Below the pieces are notes generated by a model that was given only the letters and a program-made list of their open reading frames with translations, was not told where the DNA came from and searched no databases. A stretch of 64,000 nt of DNA from Burkholderiales bacterium (GTDB lineage Bacteria; Pseudomonadota; Gammaproteobacteria; Burkholderiales; Burkholderiaceae_C). Of this stretch, positions 8,144 to 16,768 are shown in pieces; position 1 is the first letter of the stretch; each line of letters begins with the position of its first letter. The stretch covers positions 186,001 to 250,000 of the forward strand of contig JAIOOS010000017.1 in assembly GCA_021414305.1 (NCBI GenBank). Direction: 5' to 3'. The translations under genes were made by a program, and so were the position numbers.

Positions 8144-9967
8144 TCAGGCGGGGATGGCGGCGCGTTCGGCGAGCAGCTCGATCAGCGCCGCCATGTCGAC
8201 CGGCTTGACGAAGTGGCGGTCGAAGCCCGCGGTGCGGGCGCGTTCCTGGTCGGTCGTCTGGCCCCAGCCGGTGAGGGCCACAAGGAACAGCTCGTTCGCT
8301 CCGCGCTCGGCCCGCAGCGTCGCCGCCAGCTCGTAGCCGTTCAGCCCGGGCATGCCGATGTCGAACAGGCCGGCGTCGAAGCGCGTGGCGCGCGCCGCGG
8401 CCAGTGCCGCCCTGCCCTCGTAGACAACCTGCACCGTGTGGCCCGAGGCCTCGAGCACGTGCGCCAGGCTGTCGGCGAAATCGGCGTTGTCGTCCGCGAG
8501 CAGGATGCGCAGCCGCCGCGGCGCCGCCGGCGCCGCCTCCGTTGCCGGCGGCGCCGAAGCGACCGGCGCGCTCCCCGCCATCCGCGCCAGCGTGACGGCG
8601 AAGGTCGAGCCCTGGCCGAGGCCGCGGCTCTCGAGCCGGATCCGGCCGCCGTGCAGCTCGACCAGCTGGCGCGAGAGCGCCAGGCCGACGCCGAGCCCGG
8701 CGCGGCCGCGCTCGAGCGACTTGTCGACCTGGACGAACATCTCGAACACCTCGGCCTGCATCGCCGGGGCGATGCCCATGCCGTTGTCGACGACGCGCAC
8801 CTCGACTTCGGCCTCGCCCAGCGCCCACGCGATCTCGATCCGGCCGCCGCGGTCGGTGTACTTGGCGGCGTTGTTGAGGAGGTTGACGAACACCTGCGCC
8901 AGCCGGGTCCGGTCGCCGTTCACCCAGGTCGGCGGCGGCCAGCTCGCGACCAGCGCATGGCCGCGCTCGCGCAGCTCCGGCTGCACCGCCTCGACCGCCG
9001 CCTGCAGCACCTCCACCAGGTCGAGCGGCTCCATGCGCAGCTCGAGCCGGCCGGTCGAGATGCGCGAGACCTCGAGCAGGTCGTCGATCAGGCGCACCAT
9101 CTGCTTGAGCTGGCGCTGCATGATCTCGCGCATCCGCTGCCGGAGCGCGGGATCGGCGTCGTCGCGGCTCAGGATCACCAGCGCGTTGCCGATGGGCGCG
9201 AGGGGGTTGCGCAGCTCGTGCGCGAGGGTGGCGAGGAACTCGTCCTTGCGCCGGTCGGCGGCCTGCAGCGCCGCCGCCTGCCCGCCGAGCTCGCGCAGCA
9301 TGTCGTTGAAGGCCTCGACCAGCGCGCCGACCTCGTCGTTGGTCGTCTTGTCGGCGCGCAGCGCGTAGTTGCGCTGCTGCACGACCTCGCGCGCGACCTC
9401 GGCGACGGCGACGATCGGATCGGTGACGCTGCGCTGCAGGCGTCGCGCCACCAGGCTGGCGAGGAGCAGGCTGACGAGGGTGACGAGGGCCAGGATCGCG
9501 AGGTAGTCGCGCAGTCGGCCGAGCAGGTCGTACTGCGCGCGCAGGACGATCGTGCCGAGCAGCTCGCCGTTCTGCTCGATGCGCTGACGCACCATCAGAT
9601 GCTCGGCGTCGAAGCTGTAGCCCTCGCGAGAGTCGCCGAGCACCGGCGCTGCGCGGGCCTGGCCGGGCGCGGTGTAGAGGGCGAACAGGCGGGCATCGGC
9701 CCGGTAGATGGCCGCTGCCTCGATCTGCGGGCGCAGGCTGAGCAGCTGCAGGTTCTCGCGCGCGACCCGCGGGTCGTCGAACACGAGCGCGGCGGCGCTC
9801 GCGCGCGCCACGAGGTCGGCCTGCGTCTTCAGGTCCTCGACCCGCGTCTCTCGGAAATTCTGCAGCTCGTAGACGAGCAGGGCAGCCGCGCTCAGCAGCA
9901 GGGCGACCAGCGTGGTCGTCATGACCACCCGCATCATCTTGTGCCGGATCGAGGTCACCGGCTTCAT
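8144..9967 (-). CDS. Membrane hybrid sensor histidine kinase (CHASE8-HAMP-HisKA-HATPase-REC)
   Basis: 607 residues. There are membrane segments at about 16-33 and 154-175 with a periplasmic domain of CHASE8 type between them, then HAMP (about 176-230). HisKA has His250 in [12 protein letters not shown]. The ATPase has N box [10 protein letters not shown] and G2 box GLGVGLALS. The C-terminal receiver domain has the phospho-acceptor Asp536 in [11 protein letters not shown] and lysine in FVKPVD. The start ATG overlaps the stop of the YfiR gene (ATGA, 9964-9967), indicating coupled translation. The receptor-YfiR-kinase order suggests the kinase reads a periplasmic signal relayed by the YfiR protein. 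The output regulator is not in the window, since the chain ends in a receiver without an effector domain. Confidence 0.9.
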   Translation of the reverse strand: MKPVTSIRHKMMRVVMTTTLVALLLSAAALLVYELQNFRETRVEDLKTQADLVARASAAALVFDDPRVARENLQLLSLRPQIEAAAIYRADARLFALYTAPGQARAAPVLGDSREGYSFDAEHLMVRQRIEQNGELLGTIVLRAQYDLLGRLRDYLAILALVTLVSLLLASLVARRLQRSVTDPIVAVAEVAREVVQQRNYALRADKTTNDEVGALVEAFNDMLRELGGQAAALQAADRRKDEFLATLAHELRNPLAPIGNALVILSRDDADPALRQRMREIMQRQLKQMVRLIDDLLEVSRISTGRLELRMEPLDLVEVLQAAVEAVQPELRERGHALVASWPPPTWVNGDRTRLAQVFVNLLNNAAKYTDRGGRIEIAWALGEAEVEVRVVDNGMGIAPAMQAEVFEMFVQVDKSLERGRAGLGVGLALSRQLVELHGGRIRLESRGLGQGSTFAVTLARMAGSAPVASAPPATEAAPAAPRRLRILLADDNADFADSLAHVLEASGHTVQVVYEGRAALAAARATRFDAGLFDIGMPGLNGYELAATLRAERGANELFLVALTGWGQTTDQERARTAGFDRHFVKPVDMAALIELLAERAAIPA

Positions 9968-10542
9968 GGCGTGATCACCCGTTCGGCGACGGCGAGCAGG
10001 CGCGCGCTGAGCTTCAGGCCGGCGCGCTCGGCTGCGAGCAGCGAGGCCTCGAAGCGAACCCGGCCCTGGACGAGCACGAAGTTGAGCGCGCTGCCCTCGG
10101 CCAGGCCGGTCGGCGCGTCGGTGATGGTGAGGATCGGCCGGCCGGCCGCGGCCCGCAAGGGCGCCGCGCTCCGGGCGGAGCGGCCGATGTAGAGCACGTG
10201 CAGCAGATCGATCGAGTCGCCCGGAGCGACGCGCGTCGCCACCAGCGGATGGCCGTTCACGGTCCGGCCGACGACCATTCGCTGCAGCTCGGCGAGCACG
10301 TCGTCGGCACCCAGGACGCCGATCACCTGCGGCGCCTCGGCGCTGGCGAACGCCGGCGCCGGCCAGTCGACATAGGTGAGGAACTTGTAGAGGTAGGCGG
10401 CCTTGACGCTCGCCTCCAGCGCCTCCTCTGCCGTCGCCAGGCCGCCGCCGAACGCGATGGCGGCGAGCGCCAGCCAGCCGGTGACGGACCGGCGCAGCGC
10501 CGTGAAGCCGGCGGCGGAGTCGACGCGGCCGTTCGCGCTCAC
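9964..10542 (-). CDS. YfiR family periplasmic protein (DUF4154)
   Basis: A 192-residue exported protein. The N-terminus after GTG 10542 is a signal peptide (ALRRSVTGWLALAAIAFGGGLA region) followed by the family signature EASVKAAYLYKFLTYVDWP. In Pseudomonas YfiR is a periplasmic repressor of the diguanylate cyclase YfiN. Here the downstream partner is a hybrid histidine kinase instead. GTG 10542 is five bases past the receptor stop codon, and the gene's own TGA overlaps the kinase ATG. An upstream start would run into the receptor gene. The role as ligand-sensing relay is inference from the operon. Confidence 0.85.
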   Translation of the reverse strand: MSANGRVDSAAGFTALRRSVTGWLALAAIAFGGGLATAEEALEASVKAAYLYKFLTYVDWPAPAFASAEAPQVIGVLGADDVLAELQRMVVGRTVNGHPLVATRVAPGDSIDLLHVLYIGRSARSAAPLRAAAGRPILTITDAPTGLAEGSALNFVLVQGRVRFEASLLAAERAGLKLSARLLAVAERVITP

Positions 10543-10546
10543 GCGA

Positions 10547-12463
10547 TCAGTTCCGCAGCCGCAGTTGCACGAAGACGCTTCGCTCGATCTCGACCCGGTT
10601 GTTGGCCGGCCCCCATTCGGCATGGCGCCGGTCGAGCAGGTTCTGCACGCCGAAGGAGACATCCGCGGCGTCGCTCACCTTCCAGGCGAAGCGGGTGTCG
10701 ACCGCGGTATAGGCGGGAACGTCGGGGGCCGGGCGCGAGCCGACGTAGCGCAGGTCGAGGTTCCAGATCCAGGCGGGGCCGAGGTCGAGCGAGGAACGCA
10801 GCGACGCGAAGTGGTGCGGATCGTTGCCGAGCGCCGCGACGCCGCCCACGTCGACCTCGCCCGGGCTGACGCGCAGCTTCTGGATCTGCAGCACCAGGCC
10901 GGCGTCGAGCCGCCAGTGCTCGCTCGCCCGCCAGCGCGCCCAGCTCTCGAGGCCCCGGGTCGAACCGCGGATGCCGTTCTCGAAGTGCAGGCCGTCGGCC
11001 GTTGGCGCCAGGCTGCGCAGATGCCGGTGCTCGGCGTCGAACAGCGTCAGCGAGTACGACAGCGTCGTGCTCGGCTGCGCGCGGTAGCCGAGCTCGAGCA
11101 CGTTCGAGACCTCGGAACGGAAGTCGGGCCCGCCGGCCAGCACGTAGGGCGGCTGCCCGGGAGAGAAGAACTCGCGGTCGATGCGCGAGGGCGCGCGCAC
11201 CGCCTTCGAGTAGGAGCCCCAGAGGAGATGGCCCTCGGCCACGGCCCAGGCCAGGCGCGCGCCGGGCAGCGTTTCCGCGCCGGTGTAGGCGTTGTCTTCG
11301 ACGCTGGCCGAGAGGGTGAGCGTGAGCGTCGGGCCCAGGTCGATCTGGTCCTGGGCGAACAGGCGGCTCCAGTTCAGCGAGCGGTTGCCGGGAATGAAGG
11401 CGAGGGTCGGGCCGGTATCGACCCGGTCGCGGGCGGAGCGGTAGCCGCCGCCCACCACCGCCGAGTGGCCGGCGGCCGGCTTGAAGCTGTACTGCGCGAC
11501 CGCGTCGAAGATGTCGAGACGCTCGGAGAAATTCTGCGGATGCATGCGCTCGGTGTGGTCGGCGTAGACCTGGACGCTTGTTTCGCTGCCGTCGGCGAAG
11601 CTGCGCTGCCAGCGGCCCATGAGGTTGGCGCCCGAGGAGTTGCGCGCGCCGGCGCTGGCCTGGTCGACGCTGCCGCGATACGCATCGCCCTGGACCGTGG
11701 CCGCGTCCCGCGCCTGGCCCCAGTCGAAGCGGAACCCGCCCTGGATGCCGTGCGCCGCGTCGTCGATCGAGCTGCCGTCGGCGCGGTGGGTCGCGTCGCG
11801 GTTGTAGTACTTGGCGTAGGCGCGAAAGCGCCCGCCGTCGCCGAGCACGCCGCCGTAGCGGACCGCGGCGCCGCGCTCGCGGTCGCCGGCGCGCACCGCG
11901 CCGAGCGCGCCCTGCGTGCCCGCCGCCGTGCGGGTGATGATGTGGATCAGGCCGTTGACCGCGTTGCTGCCCCAGAGCGCGGTGCTCGGCCCGGTGACGA
12001 CCTCGATCCGCTCGACGTCTTCGAGCATCACGTCCTGCGATTCCCAGAACACGCCGGAGAACAGCGGCGTGTACACGGTGCGGCCGTCGATCAGGACGAG
12101 CATCTTGTTGGCCAGCACGTTGTTGAAGCCGCGCCCGCTGATCGCGTACTGGCTCGAATCGGCACGGGCGACGTCGAGCGTCGGCGCCAGGCGCAGCGCC
12201 TCCGGAATCGTCGTCGCGCCGGAGCGCCGGATGTCCTCGGCGCTGATCACGAAGACCGAGGCGGCGACCCGGTCGAGCCGCTGCTCGCCGCGCGACACCG
12301 TGGTGACGACGACGTCGCGCAGCTGCTCGAGCGAAAGATCGGCGAGGCTGTCCACGCGCGGCTCGGGCGCGGCGACGGCCGGTGCGACCGACAAAGCCGT
12401 CATGCCTGCGAAACACATTCCCGCGAAGATGCGGGAGGTCGAGCCGGAACATCGGATCGGCAT
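10547..12463 (-). CDS. TonB-dependent outer-membrane receptor
   Basis: About 638 residues from ATG 12463, with a signal peptide ending near APAVAA. The plug domain shows LADLSLEQLRDVVVTTVSR, SVFVISAEDIRRSG, ALRLAPTLDVAR and the IEVVTGPSTALWGSNAVNG motif. The long beta-barrel part ends in an aromatic-poor QLRLRN terminus. This subclass, with a plug start like SLEQLRDV, is often paired with YfiR-type proteins rather than with siderophore genes. It is the first gene of the receptor-YfiR-kinase operon, with four bases to the next start. I see no cobalamin-riboswitch core upstream. The ligand is unknown. Confidence 0.88.
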   Translation of the reverse strand: MPIRCSGSTSRIFAGMCFAGMTALSVAPAVAAPEPRVDSLADLSLEQLRDVVVTTVSRGEQRLDRVAASVFVISAEDIRRSGATTIPEALRLAPTLDVARADSSQYAISGRGFNNVLANKMLVLIDGRTVYTPLFSGVFWESQDVMLEDVERIEVVTGPSTALWGSNAVNGLIHIITRTAAGTQGALGAVRAGDRERGAAVRYGGVLGDGGRFRAYAKYYNRDATHRADGSSIDDAAHGIQGGFRFDWGQARDAATVQGDAYRGSVDQASAGARNSSGANLMGRWQRSFADGSETSVQVYADHTERMHPQNFSERLDIFDAVAQYSFKPAAGHSAVVGGGYRSARDRVDTGPTLAFIPGNRSLNWSRLFAQDQIDLGPTLTLTLSASVEDNAYTGAETLPGARLAWAVAEGHLLWGSYSKAVRAPSRIDREFFSPGQPPYVLAGGPDFRSEVSNVLELGYRAQPSTTLSYSLTLFDAEHRHLRSLAPTADGLHFENGIRGSTRGLESWARWRASEHWRLDAGLVLQIQKLRVSPGEVDVGGVAALGNDPHHFASLRSSLDLGPAWIWNLDLRYVGSRPAPDVPAYTAVDTRFAWKVSDAADVSFGVQNLLDRRHAEWGPANNRVEIERSVFVQLRLRN

Positions 12464-12509
12464 AGCGCTCAGGCCTGGGAAGCAGGCGCGATGGTAGGGC
12501 CTCACGAAA

Positions 12510-12534
12510 GAGCGCCGCCTCGCGGGCGGCGCTC
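12510..12534 (-). terminator. Rho-independent-type hairpin
   Basis: Perfect 10-bp arms GAGCGCCGCC (12510-12519) and GGCGGCGCTC (12525-12534) with a 5-base loop. Read on the minus strand the hairpin is followed by TTTCG. It lies between the stop of the glycine-zipper gene at 12572 and the receptor gene start, as expected for a terminator separating the two. Confidence 0.65.
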
Positions 12535-12571
12535 GGCGTCCGGATCGGACCGCCCTCGGTCGTCTTTCCGC

Positions 12572-13087
12572 CTACTTGCCGTCGCGATCCGAATCGCCGG
12601 GAACGGCGCGCTCGACCGAGTCACTCACCCGGTTCCAGGCGTCGCGCGTGGCCAGCTTGGCGCGATCCCATTCGAGCGAGGACTTGCCGCGCATCGCGCT
12701 CCAGCGCGTGCCCAGCTCGGGCTCGATGTCTTCCCAGTCGCGACCGGCATGGGTGCCCCATGAGTTCACGCCGTAGGCGTAGGCCGGGCCGAAGTCGTCG
12801 TAGCTCGCGCCTTCGACATACGGACGGCTCGCATAGTTGTCGCGCCAGTACGCGTCTTCGCGGGTCGGGTCGATCGTCTCGGCGATGCCCTTGCCGGCAA
12901 GGCCGCCGACGACGGCACCGACTGCGGCGCCGACGACGGTGCCGACCGGTCCGGCAACGGTGCCGGTGGCTGCGCCCGCGGCAGCGCCGCCGAGGATCGC
13001 GCCGACGCCGGTGCCGATCGGATGAGCGCCGGGAGCGCCGGTGATCGGGTCGGGGTTGGCATCGGTTCGGATGGTGGTTTTGGCCAT
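12572..13087 (-). CDS. Glycine-zipper protein of unknown function
   Basis: 171 residues. Residues 20-70 are a Gly/Ala-rich glycine-zipper stretch with GxxxG spacing (GAILGGAAAGAA, VGAAVGAVVGGLAGKG) that could insert into a membrane. The rest is hydrophilic and acidic-aromatic (EDAYWRDNYASRPY, WEDIEPELGTRW). There is no clear cleavable signal peptide. Similar proteins are widespread in Burkholderiales and often sit among stress or envelope genes. I cannot assign a function. It has GGAGAC upstream of the ATG and a strong hairpin terminator after its stop. Confidence 0.7.
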   Translation of the reverse strand: MAKTTIRTDANPDPITGAPGAHPIGTGVGAILGGAAAGAATGTVAGPVGTVVGAAVGAVVGGLAGKGIAETIDPTREDAYWRDNYASRPYVEGASYDDFGPAYAYGVNSWGTHAGRDWEDIEPELGTRWSAMRGKSSLEWDRAKLATRDAWNRVSDSVERAVPGDSDRDGK

Positions 13088-13266
13088 TTCAAGTCTCCTG
13101 CGGAAGGTAAGCGACGCAACGCGTCGCGGGGACCTCGGGCAGGCAGACGGCGTGCCCGCGACGCCGGAGCGCCCTCCTACACGAGCTCAGGATTTCGCCC
13201 GGCAGGCCGGCCGTTGCGCGCTCCTTACCCTTGGGTCTCGCAACCACTTCACATCAGGAGCAGAAC

Positions 13267-13344
13267 ATGGGCAAGTACGTACTCGGCTGGTTTCTCGGCG
13301 TGCCGCTGATCGTGTTGGTCGTGATCTACTTCTTCGCGCACTGA
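13267..13344 (+). CDS. 25-residue single-pass membrane peptide
   Basis: A very short gene: ATG 13267 with AGGAG seven bases upstream, and TGA at 13342. The peptide begins MGKYVLGWFLGVP and continues as a hydrophobic helix (LIVLVVIYFF) ending in AH. That is a basic N-terminus, one membrane span and almost no C-terminal tail. Small proteins with the same MGKY-GW-GVP start occur in many proteobacteria to my recollection, which supports it being real. Function unknown. It is convergent with the ArsR-type regulator gene. Confidence 0.6.
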   Translation: MGKYVLGWFLGVPLIVLVVIYFFAH

Positions 13345-13354
13345 AGAAGCAGCC

Positions 13355-14056
13355 TTAGTCGGGCGAGCTCGCACTTGCCGCAAGCAGTGCCGCAAATGCG
13401 CGCTCGCCCGGCGGGGTGAAGGCGACGACGCGTGAGCCTTCCACCCGCCTCGCCCAACGCAGCGCGAACAGACGCTGCAACAGCGCGGCACCGAGCGCGC
13501 CACCGAGGTGATGGCGGCGCTCGCCCCAATCCAGGCAGGGCCGGCAGGCAGCGCGTCGGGTGTTGGCGGCGGCGGCTTCGGCATCGATGCCCAGCGCGGC
13601 GAACCAGGCGCTTCCGGCAGCAGTGAGGCGCAGATCGGCGCCGCGGCCGGCGAGCAGCCGTCGCTCGACCAGCATCTCGTAGGCGCGGACCGCGAGCTCG
13701 CCCGCGAGGTGGTCGTAGCAGACCCGCGCCTTGCGCAGCGCCGGTTCGCGCGGGCTCGAACGAACCCGCACCGCGCCGGTCCGGAAGGCCACGCCCATCA
13801 ACGACTCCAGCAGGTGGGCGACGTCGTGGTCGGCAAGGCGGAAATAGCGATGCCGGCCCTGGTGCTCGACCGCGACCAGGCCGGCATCGAGCAGCTTGGC
13901 GAGATGGCCGCTGATCGTCTGCTTGGTCACGCCGGCCACGGCCGCGAGCTCGGTCGCCGTCAGCGCCCGGTCGGCGAGCAGCGCGGTCAGCACCTCGGCG
14001 CGCGCATGGTCGCCGATCAGCGCGGCGATGCCGACGATGTTGGGACCGTCTTTCAC
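13355..14056 (-). CDS. ArsR-family winged-helix transcriptional regulator
   Basis: 233 residues starting at GTG 14056. The N-terminal 90 residues form a winged helix-turn-helix with [10 protein letters not shown], recognition region [22 protein letters not shown] and wing GRHRYFRL. The long C-terminal half contains the [11 protein letters not shown] and [19 protein letters not shown] segments typical of the large ArsR subgroup seen next to small monooxygenase or NIPSNAP genes. The Cys pair in CRPC could bind a ligand or metal, but this is untested. It is divergent from the NIPSNAP gene, with a 20-bp inverted repeat touching its own start codon. Confidence 0.85.
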   Translation of the reverse strand: MKDGPNIVGIAALIGDHARAEVLTALLADRALTATELAAVAGVTKQTISGHLAKLLDAGLVAVEHQGRHRYFRLADHDVAHLLESLMGVAFRTGAVRVRSSPREPALRKARVCYDHLAGELAVRAYEMLVERRLLAGRGADLRLTAAGSAWFAALGIDAEAAAANTRRAACRPCLDWGERRHHLGGALGAALLQRLFALRWARRVEGSRVVAFTPPGERAFAALLAASASSPD

Positions 14057-14076
14057 GGTTCGATCGTAGCCGAACC
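14057..14076. promoter_or_regulatory. Candidate ArsR operator (20-bp inverted repeat)
   Basis: GGTTCG (14057-14062), eight bases, CGAACC (14071-14076). It abuts the GTG start of the ArsR-type gene and lies 53 bases before the NIPSNAP start, where an autoregulatory operator would be expected. Assignment to this regulator is inference. Confidence 0.45.
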
Positions 14077-14128
14077 ATTCCCGGCCCGATCCGGCCTATC
14101 GTGGCCTTCCTTCGACCCGAAGACCGCC

Positions 14129-14461
14129 ATGACGATCACCTGCTTCATCCGCTACCAGCTCGACCCGTTCCAGCGCGACGCGTTCAAGACCTACGCCGAG
14201 AACTGGGGCCGCATCATCCCCCGCTGCGGCGGCCACCTAGTCGGCTACTTCCTGCCGCACGAAGGAACGAACGACGAGGCTTGGGGCCTGATTGCGTTTG
14301 CGTCGCTGGCCGCCTACGAAACGTATCGATCCCGTCTCAAGGCCGACACCGAGGCGGGCGAGAACTTCGCCTTCGCCGCCTCGGCGCGCTTCATCCTGCG
14401 CGAGCAGCGCAGCTTCACCGAGGTCGTGGAAGGCACCTTCGGGATATCCGCCGTGCAATGA
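14129..14461 (+). CDS. NIPSNAP family protein
   Basis: 110 residues with the dimeric alpha/beta-barrel NIPSNAP pattern: [13 protein letters not shown] at the start, [13 protein letters not shown], the [11 protein letters not shown] segment and [19 protein letters not shown]. The biochemical role of bacterial NIPSNAP proteins is poorly known. Many are antibiotic-biosynthesis-monooxygenase-like folds without a proven reaction. The gene is divergent from the ArsR-type regulator, a pairing that recurs in proteobacteria, so that regulator probably controls it. Confidence 0.85.
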   Translation: MTITCFIRYQLDPFQRDAFKTYAENWGRIIPRCGGHLVGYFLPHEGTNDEAWGLIAFASLAAYETYRSRLKADTEAGENFAFAASARFILREQRSFTEVVEGTFGISAVQ

Positions 14462-14550
14462 GTCCGCCCGGCGCGGGAAATACCGGCCGCTTTGGTTCAT
14501 CATCCGTGCTGTGACGAAGCGAGCGGCGACCCGCCGCACGGAGACAAGCC

Positions 14551-15729
14551 ATGCGCATCCTGTCCTTCTTCCTCCTGCCGGTCGCAGCCCTGCTTTCGGC
14601 CTGCGCTTCCGCGCCGCCGCCGCCCCAGCCCGGCAGCCTGCTCGCCGACCACCTGTTCGCCGCGCCGAGCGAGCGGGTCAGCACGGACGAGGTGCTCAAG
14701 GTCAGCGACGCAATGCGCCAGTACCTCGCGGTCGACATCGCCGACCAGATCCGAACCAAGGGGCCGCAGGCCGGCCTGGTCGACGCGCTCTACCGGCGCG
14801 CCCAGCTCAAGCTCGAGTACGACGCGGCCACGACCAAGACCGCCGCCGAGGCGTTCGATGCCCGCTCCGGCAACTGCCTCTCGCTGGTGCTCATGACGGC
14901 GGCTTTGGCGCATGAGCTCAAGCTCTCGGTGGTCTACCAGAGCGCCTACATGGAAGAGGCCTGGAGCCGCAGCGGCAACCTGCTGTTCGCCAGCGGCCAC
15001 GTCAACATCACCCTCGGCCGGCGCATGCTCGACGCCGGCACGATGCGTGACTACAGCCCGTGGACCATCGACTTCCTTCCGGCCGACGAGATCCGCACGC
15101 TGCGCGTGCGCGACATCGACGAGAACACGGTGCTCGCGATGTACGCCAACAACCGCGCCGCCGAAGCGCTGGCGCGGGGCCGGCTCGACGACGCCTATGC
15201 CTGGGCAGCCGAGGCGCTGCGCAAGGACCCGAGCTTCATGAACTCGTACAACACGCTCGGCGTCGTGTACATGCGGCACCAGGACCTGGCGCGGGCCGAG
15301 CGCACTTTTGCCTACGTGCTCGAGCGCGAGCCGAAGAACACCCGCGCGCTGGCCAACATCGCCGAGACCTACACCCGGCTGGAGCGCGCCGAAGACGCGG
15401 CCGCGGCGCGCACCCGGCTGGCGGCGATCGAGGCGGTGCCGCCGTTCCATTTCTTCAACCTCGGTCTCGATGCCGCGCGGCAAAGCGACTGGCGCACCGC
15501 ACGCGACTTCTTCGCCCGCGAGGTGGCGCGCGCCGACTACAACCACGAGTTCCACTTCTGGCTCGGCCTGGCCGACTGGCAGCTCGGCGACGTCAAGCAG
15601 GCGAGCAAGCACCTGCAGCTGGCGATGGACAACAGCACCACCCGCGGCCAGCACGACCTCTACGCCGCCAAGCTGGCGTGGCTGCAGTCGCGGCAAAAGC
15701 CCGACGCGTCGCGCCCGACCGGAAGCTGA
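14551..15729 (+). CDS. TPR lipoprotein with transglutaminase-like cysteine region
   Basis: 392 residues with a lipoprotein signal: a hydrophobic start and lipobox LLSAC with the lipid-accepting Cys at about residue 18, followed by a Pro-rich linker. Residues 60-200 resemble a transglutaminase-like fold with a Cys in SGNCLSLVL and a later His in GHVNITLG. Residues 205-390 are tetratricopeptide repeats (YNTLGVVYMRHQDLARAE, ALANIAETYTRLERAEDA). It is probably anchored to the inner leaflet of the outer membrane and holds or processes partner proteins. The enzymatic role is inference. It precedes the Pcm gene by 25 bases. Confidence 0.8.
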   Translation: MRILSFFLLPVAALLSACASAPPPPQPGSLLADHLFAAPSERVSTDEVLKVSDAMRQYLAVDIADQIRTKGPQAGLVDALYRRAQLKLEYDAATTKTAAEAFDARSGNCLSLVLMTAALAHELKLSVVYQSAYMEEAWSRSGNLLFASGHVNITLGRRMLDAGTMRDYSPWTIDFLPADEIRTLRVRDIDENTVLAMYANNRAAEALARGRLDDAYAWAAEALRKDPSFMNSYNTLGVVYMRHQDLARAERTFAYVLEREPKNTRALANIAETYTRLERAEDAAAARTRLAAIEAVPPFHFFNLGLDAARQSDWRTARDFFAREVARADYNHEFHFWLGLADWQLGDVKQASKHLQLAMDNSTTRGQHDLYAAKLAWLQSRQKPDASRPTGS

Positions 15730-15754
15730 CTTCGAGCGCGGCGGAGAGGCGCGC

Positions 15755-16423
15755 GTGAGCGGCGACGACTTCGTCGCGCGGCGCGAGCGGATGGTGCGCG
15801 AGCATGTCGCCGGGCGCGGCGTGCGGGACCCGGGCGTGCTGGCGGCGATGGGCCGGGTGCCGCGCGAGGCCTTCGTTCCCGCCGGCCTGCGCGACTCGGC
15901 CTACGACGACGGGCCGCTGCCGATCGAGGACGGGCAGACGATCTCGCAGCCGTACATCGTCGCCCTGATGCTCGAGGCGGCGGCGATCCGGCCTGGCGAC
16001 CGGGTGCTCGAGGTCGGCGCCGGCTCGGGTTACGCCAGCGCGGTGGCCAGCCTTCTCGCGGCGCAGGTCGAGGCGGTCGAGCGCCATCCCGGCCTCGCCG
16101 CCAGCGCCCGCGAGCGCCTGGCTCGGCTCGGATACGGCAACGTCGCCGTGCACTGCGCCGACGGCAGCGGCGGCTGGGCGGAGGCGGCGCCGTACGACGC
16201 GATCCTGGTCGCGGCGAGCGGGCCGCGCGTGCCGGCGGCGCTGCGCGCGCAGCTCGCGGTCGGCGGGCGGCTGGTCATGCCGGTCGGCGAGTCGAGCTGG
16301 CAGCAGCGCCTGGTGCGCGTCACGCGGCGCGACGAGAACGCGTTCGAGGAAGCCGACCTCGGCGGCGTGGTGTTCGTGCCGCTGGTCGGCGAGCACGGAT
16401 GGGCGCCGGGCGCCGGCTGCTAG
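15755..16423 (+). CDS. pcm: Protein-L-isoaspartate O-methyltransferase
   Basis: Repairs isoaspartyl residues in aged proteins by SAM-dependent methylation. The 222-residue length fits the family. Motifs are VPREAFVP, the substrate-binding DGQTISQPYIVALM, the SAM motif VLEVGAGSGYAS at about residue 88, and the late GGRLVMPVG. GTG 15755 is chosen because it keeps the family length and directly precedes SGDDF. Other in-frame starts run back into the lipoprotein gene. Function in the cytoplasm is well supported by family knowledge. Confidence 0.9.
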   Translation: MSGDDFVARRERMVREHVAGRGVRDPGVLAAMGRVPREAFVPAGLRDSAYDDGPLPIEDGQTISQPYIVALMLEAAAIRPGDRVLEVGAGSGYASAVASLLAAQVEAVERHPGLAASARERLARLGYGNVAVHCADGSGGWAEAAPYDAILVAASGPRVPAALRAQLAVGGRLVMPVGESSWQQRLVRVTRRDENAFEEADLGGVVFVPLVGEHGWAPGAGC

Positions 16424-16534
16424 CGAAGGACTGGGCTACTGCCCGTAGACGCAGCGCGCGAGTCTGATCGTCCTGCTCGGGCTCAAGCTGGCGCGCGAGC
16501 CGTTTGTCCTTGTCTACAGGGAGGGCACGACCCC

Positions 16535-16672
16535 TTAGCCCGCCGATGGCGGCTTGCTCGCCGGCGGTTGCCTGCCGTCGCTCTTGTGCTTCTTCGCACC
16601 GCTGCGCGTCTTGTGAGCTTGCGAGACAGGAATCGTCCTCTTTCCTTCGCGCTTCTTCCTTTGTAGTGCCAC
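16535..16672 (-). CDS. Possible 45-residue basic protein
   Basis: A short gene from GTG 16672 with a strong GGAGGT six bases upstream and stop TAA at 16535. The product is strongly basic (starts ALQRKKREGKRT, then KTRSGAKKHKSD) and ends in a Pro/Ser-rich tail. Its pI and length resemble small nucleic-acid-binding or ribosome-associated peptides, but no family is recognised. A longer overlapping frame on the same strand has no ribosome site and runs into pcm, so I prefer this one. Confidence 0.45.
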   Translation of the reverse strand: MALQRKKREGKRTIPVSQAHKTRSGAKKHKSDGRQPPASKPPSAG

Positions 16673-16768
16673 GATCGACCTCCGTTGGGGATTGAGCCCG
16701 CAGTATGCGGTGCAAAGATGTGCCCGCCACCGCCAAAGGCTATCGTCGGGCCGCACTCTGGAGCGACC

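Noticed and set aside
4819-8208. Open frame of more than 1100 codons on the plus strand
   Set aside because: It is opposite to the histidine kinase and catalase genes, whose domains are clear. The Arg/Gly/His-rich translation is the usual shadow in very GC-rich DNA.
8081-10192. Open plus-strand frame of about 700 codons
   Set aside because: Shadow of the hybrid kinase gene. No ribosome site or recognisable motif.
12464-12571. Possible cobalamin riboswitch upstream of the TonB receptor
   Set aside because: No conserved riboswitch core is seen; the only structure is the terminator-like hairpin of the preceding gene.
16320-16736. 138-codon minus-strand frame overlapping the end of pcm
   Set aside because: No ribosome site, and it overlaps pcm; the 45-residue frame in another phase has a strong SD.
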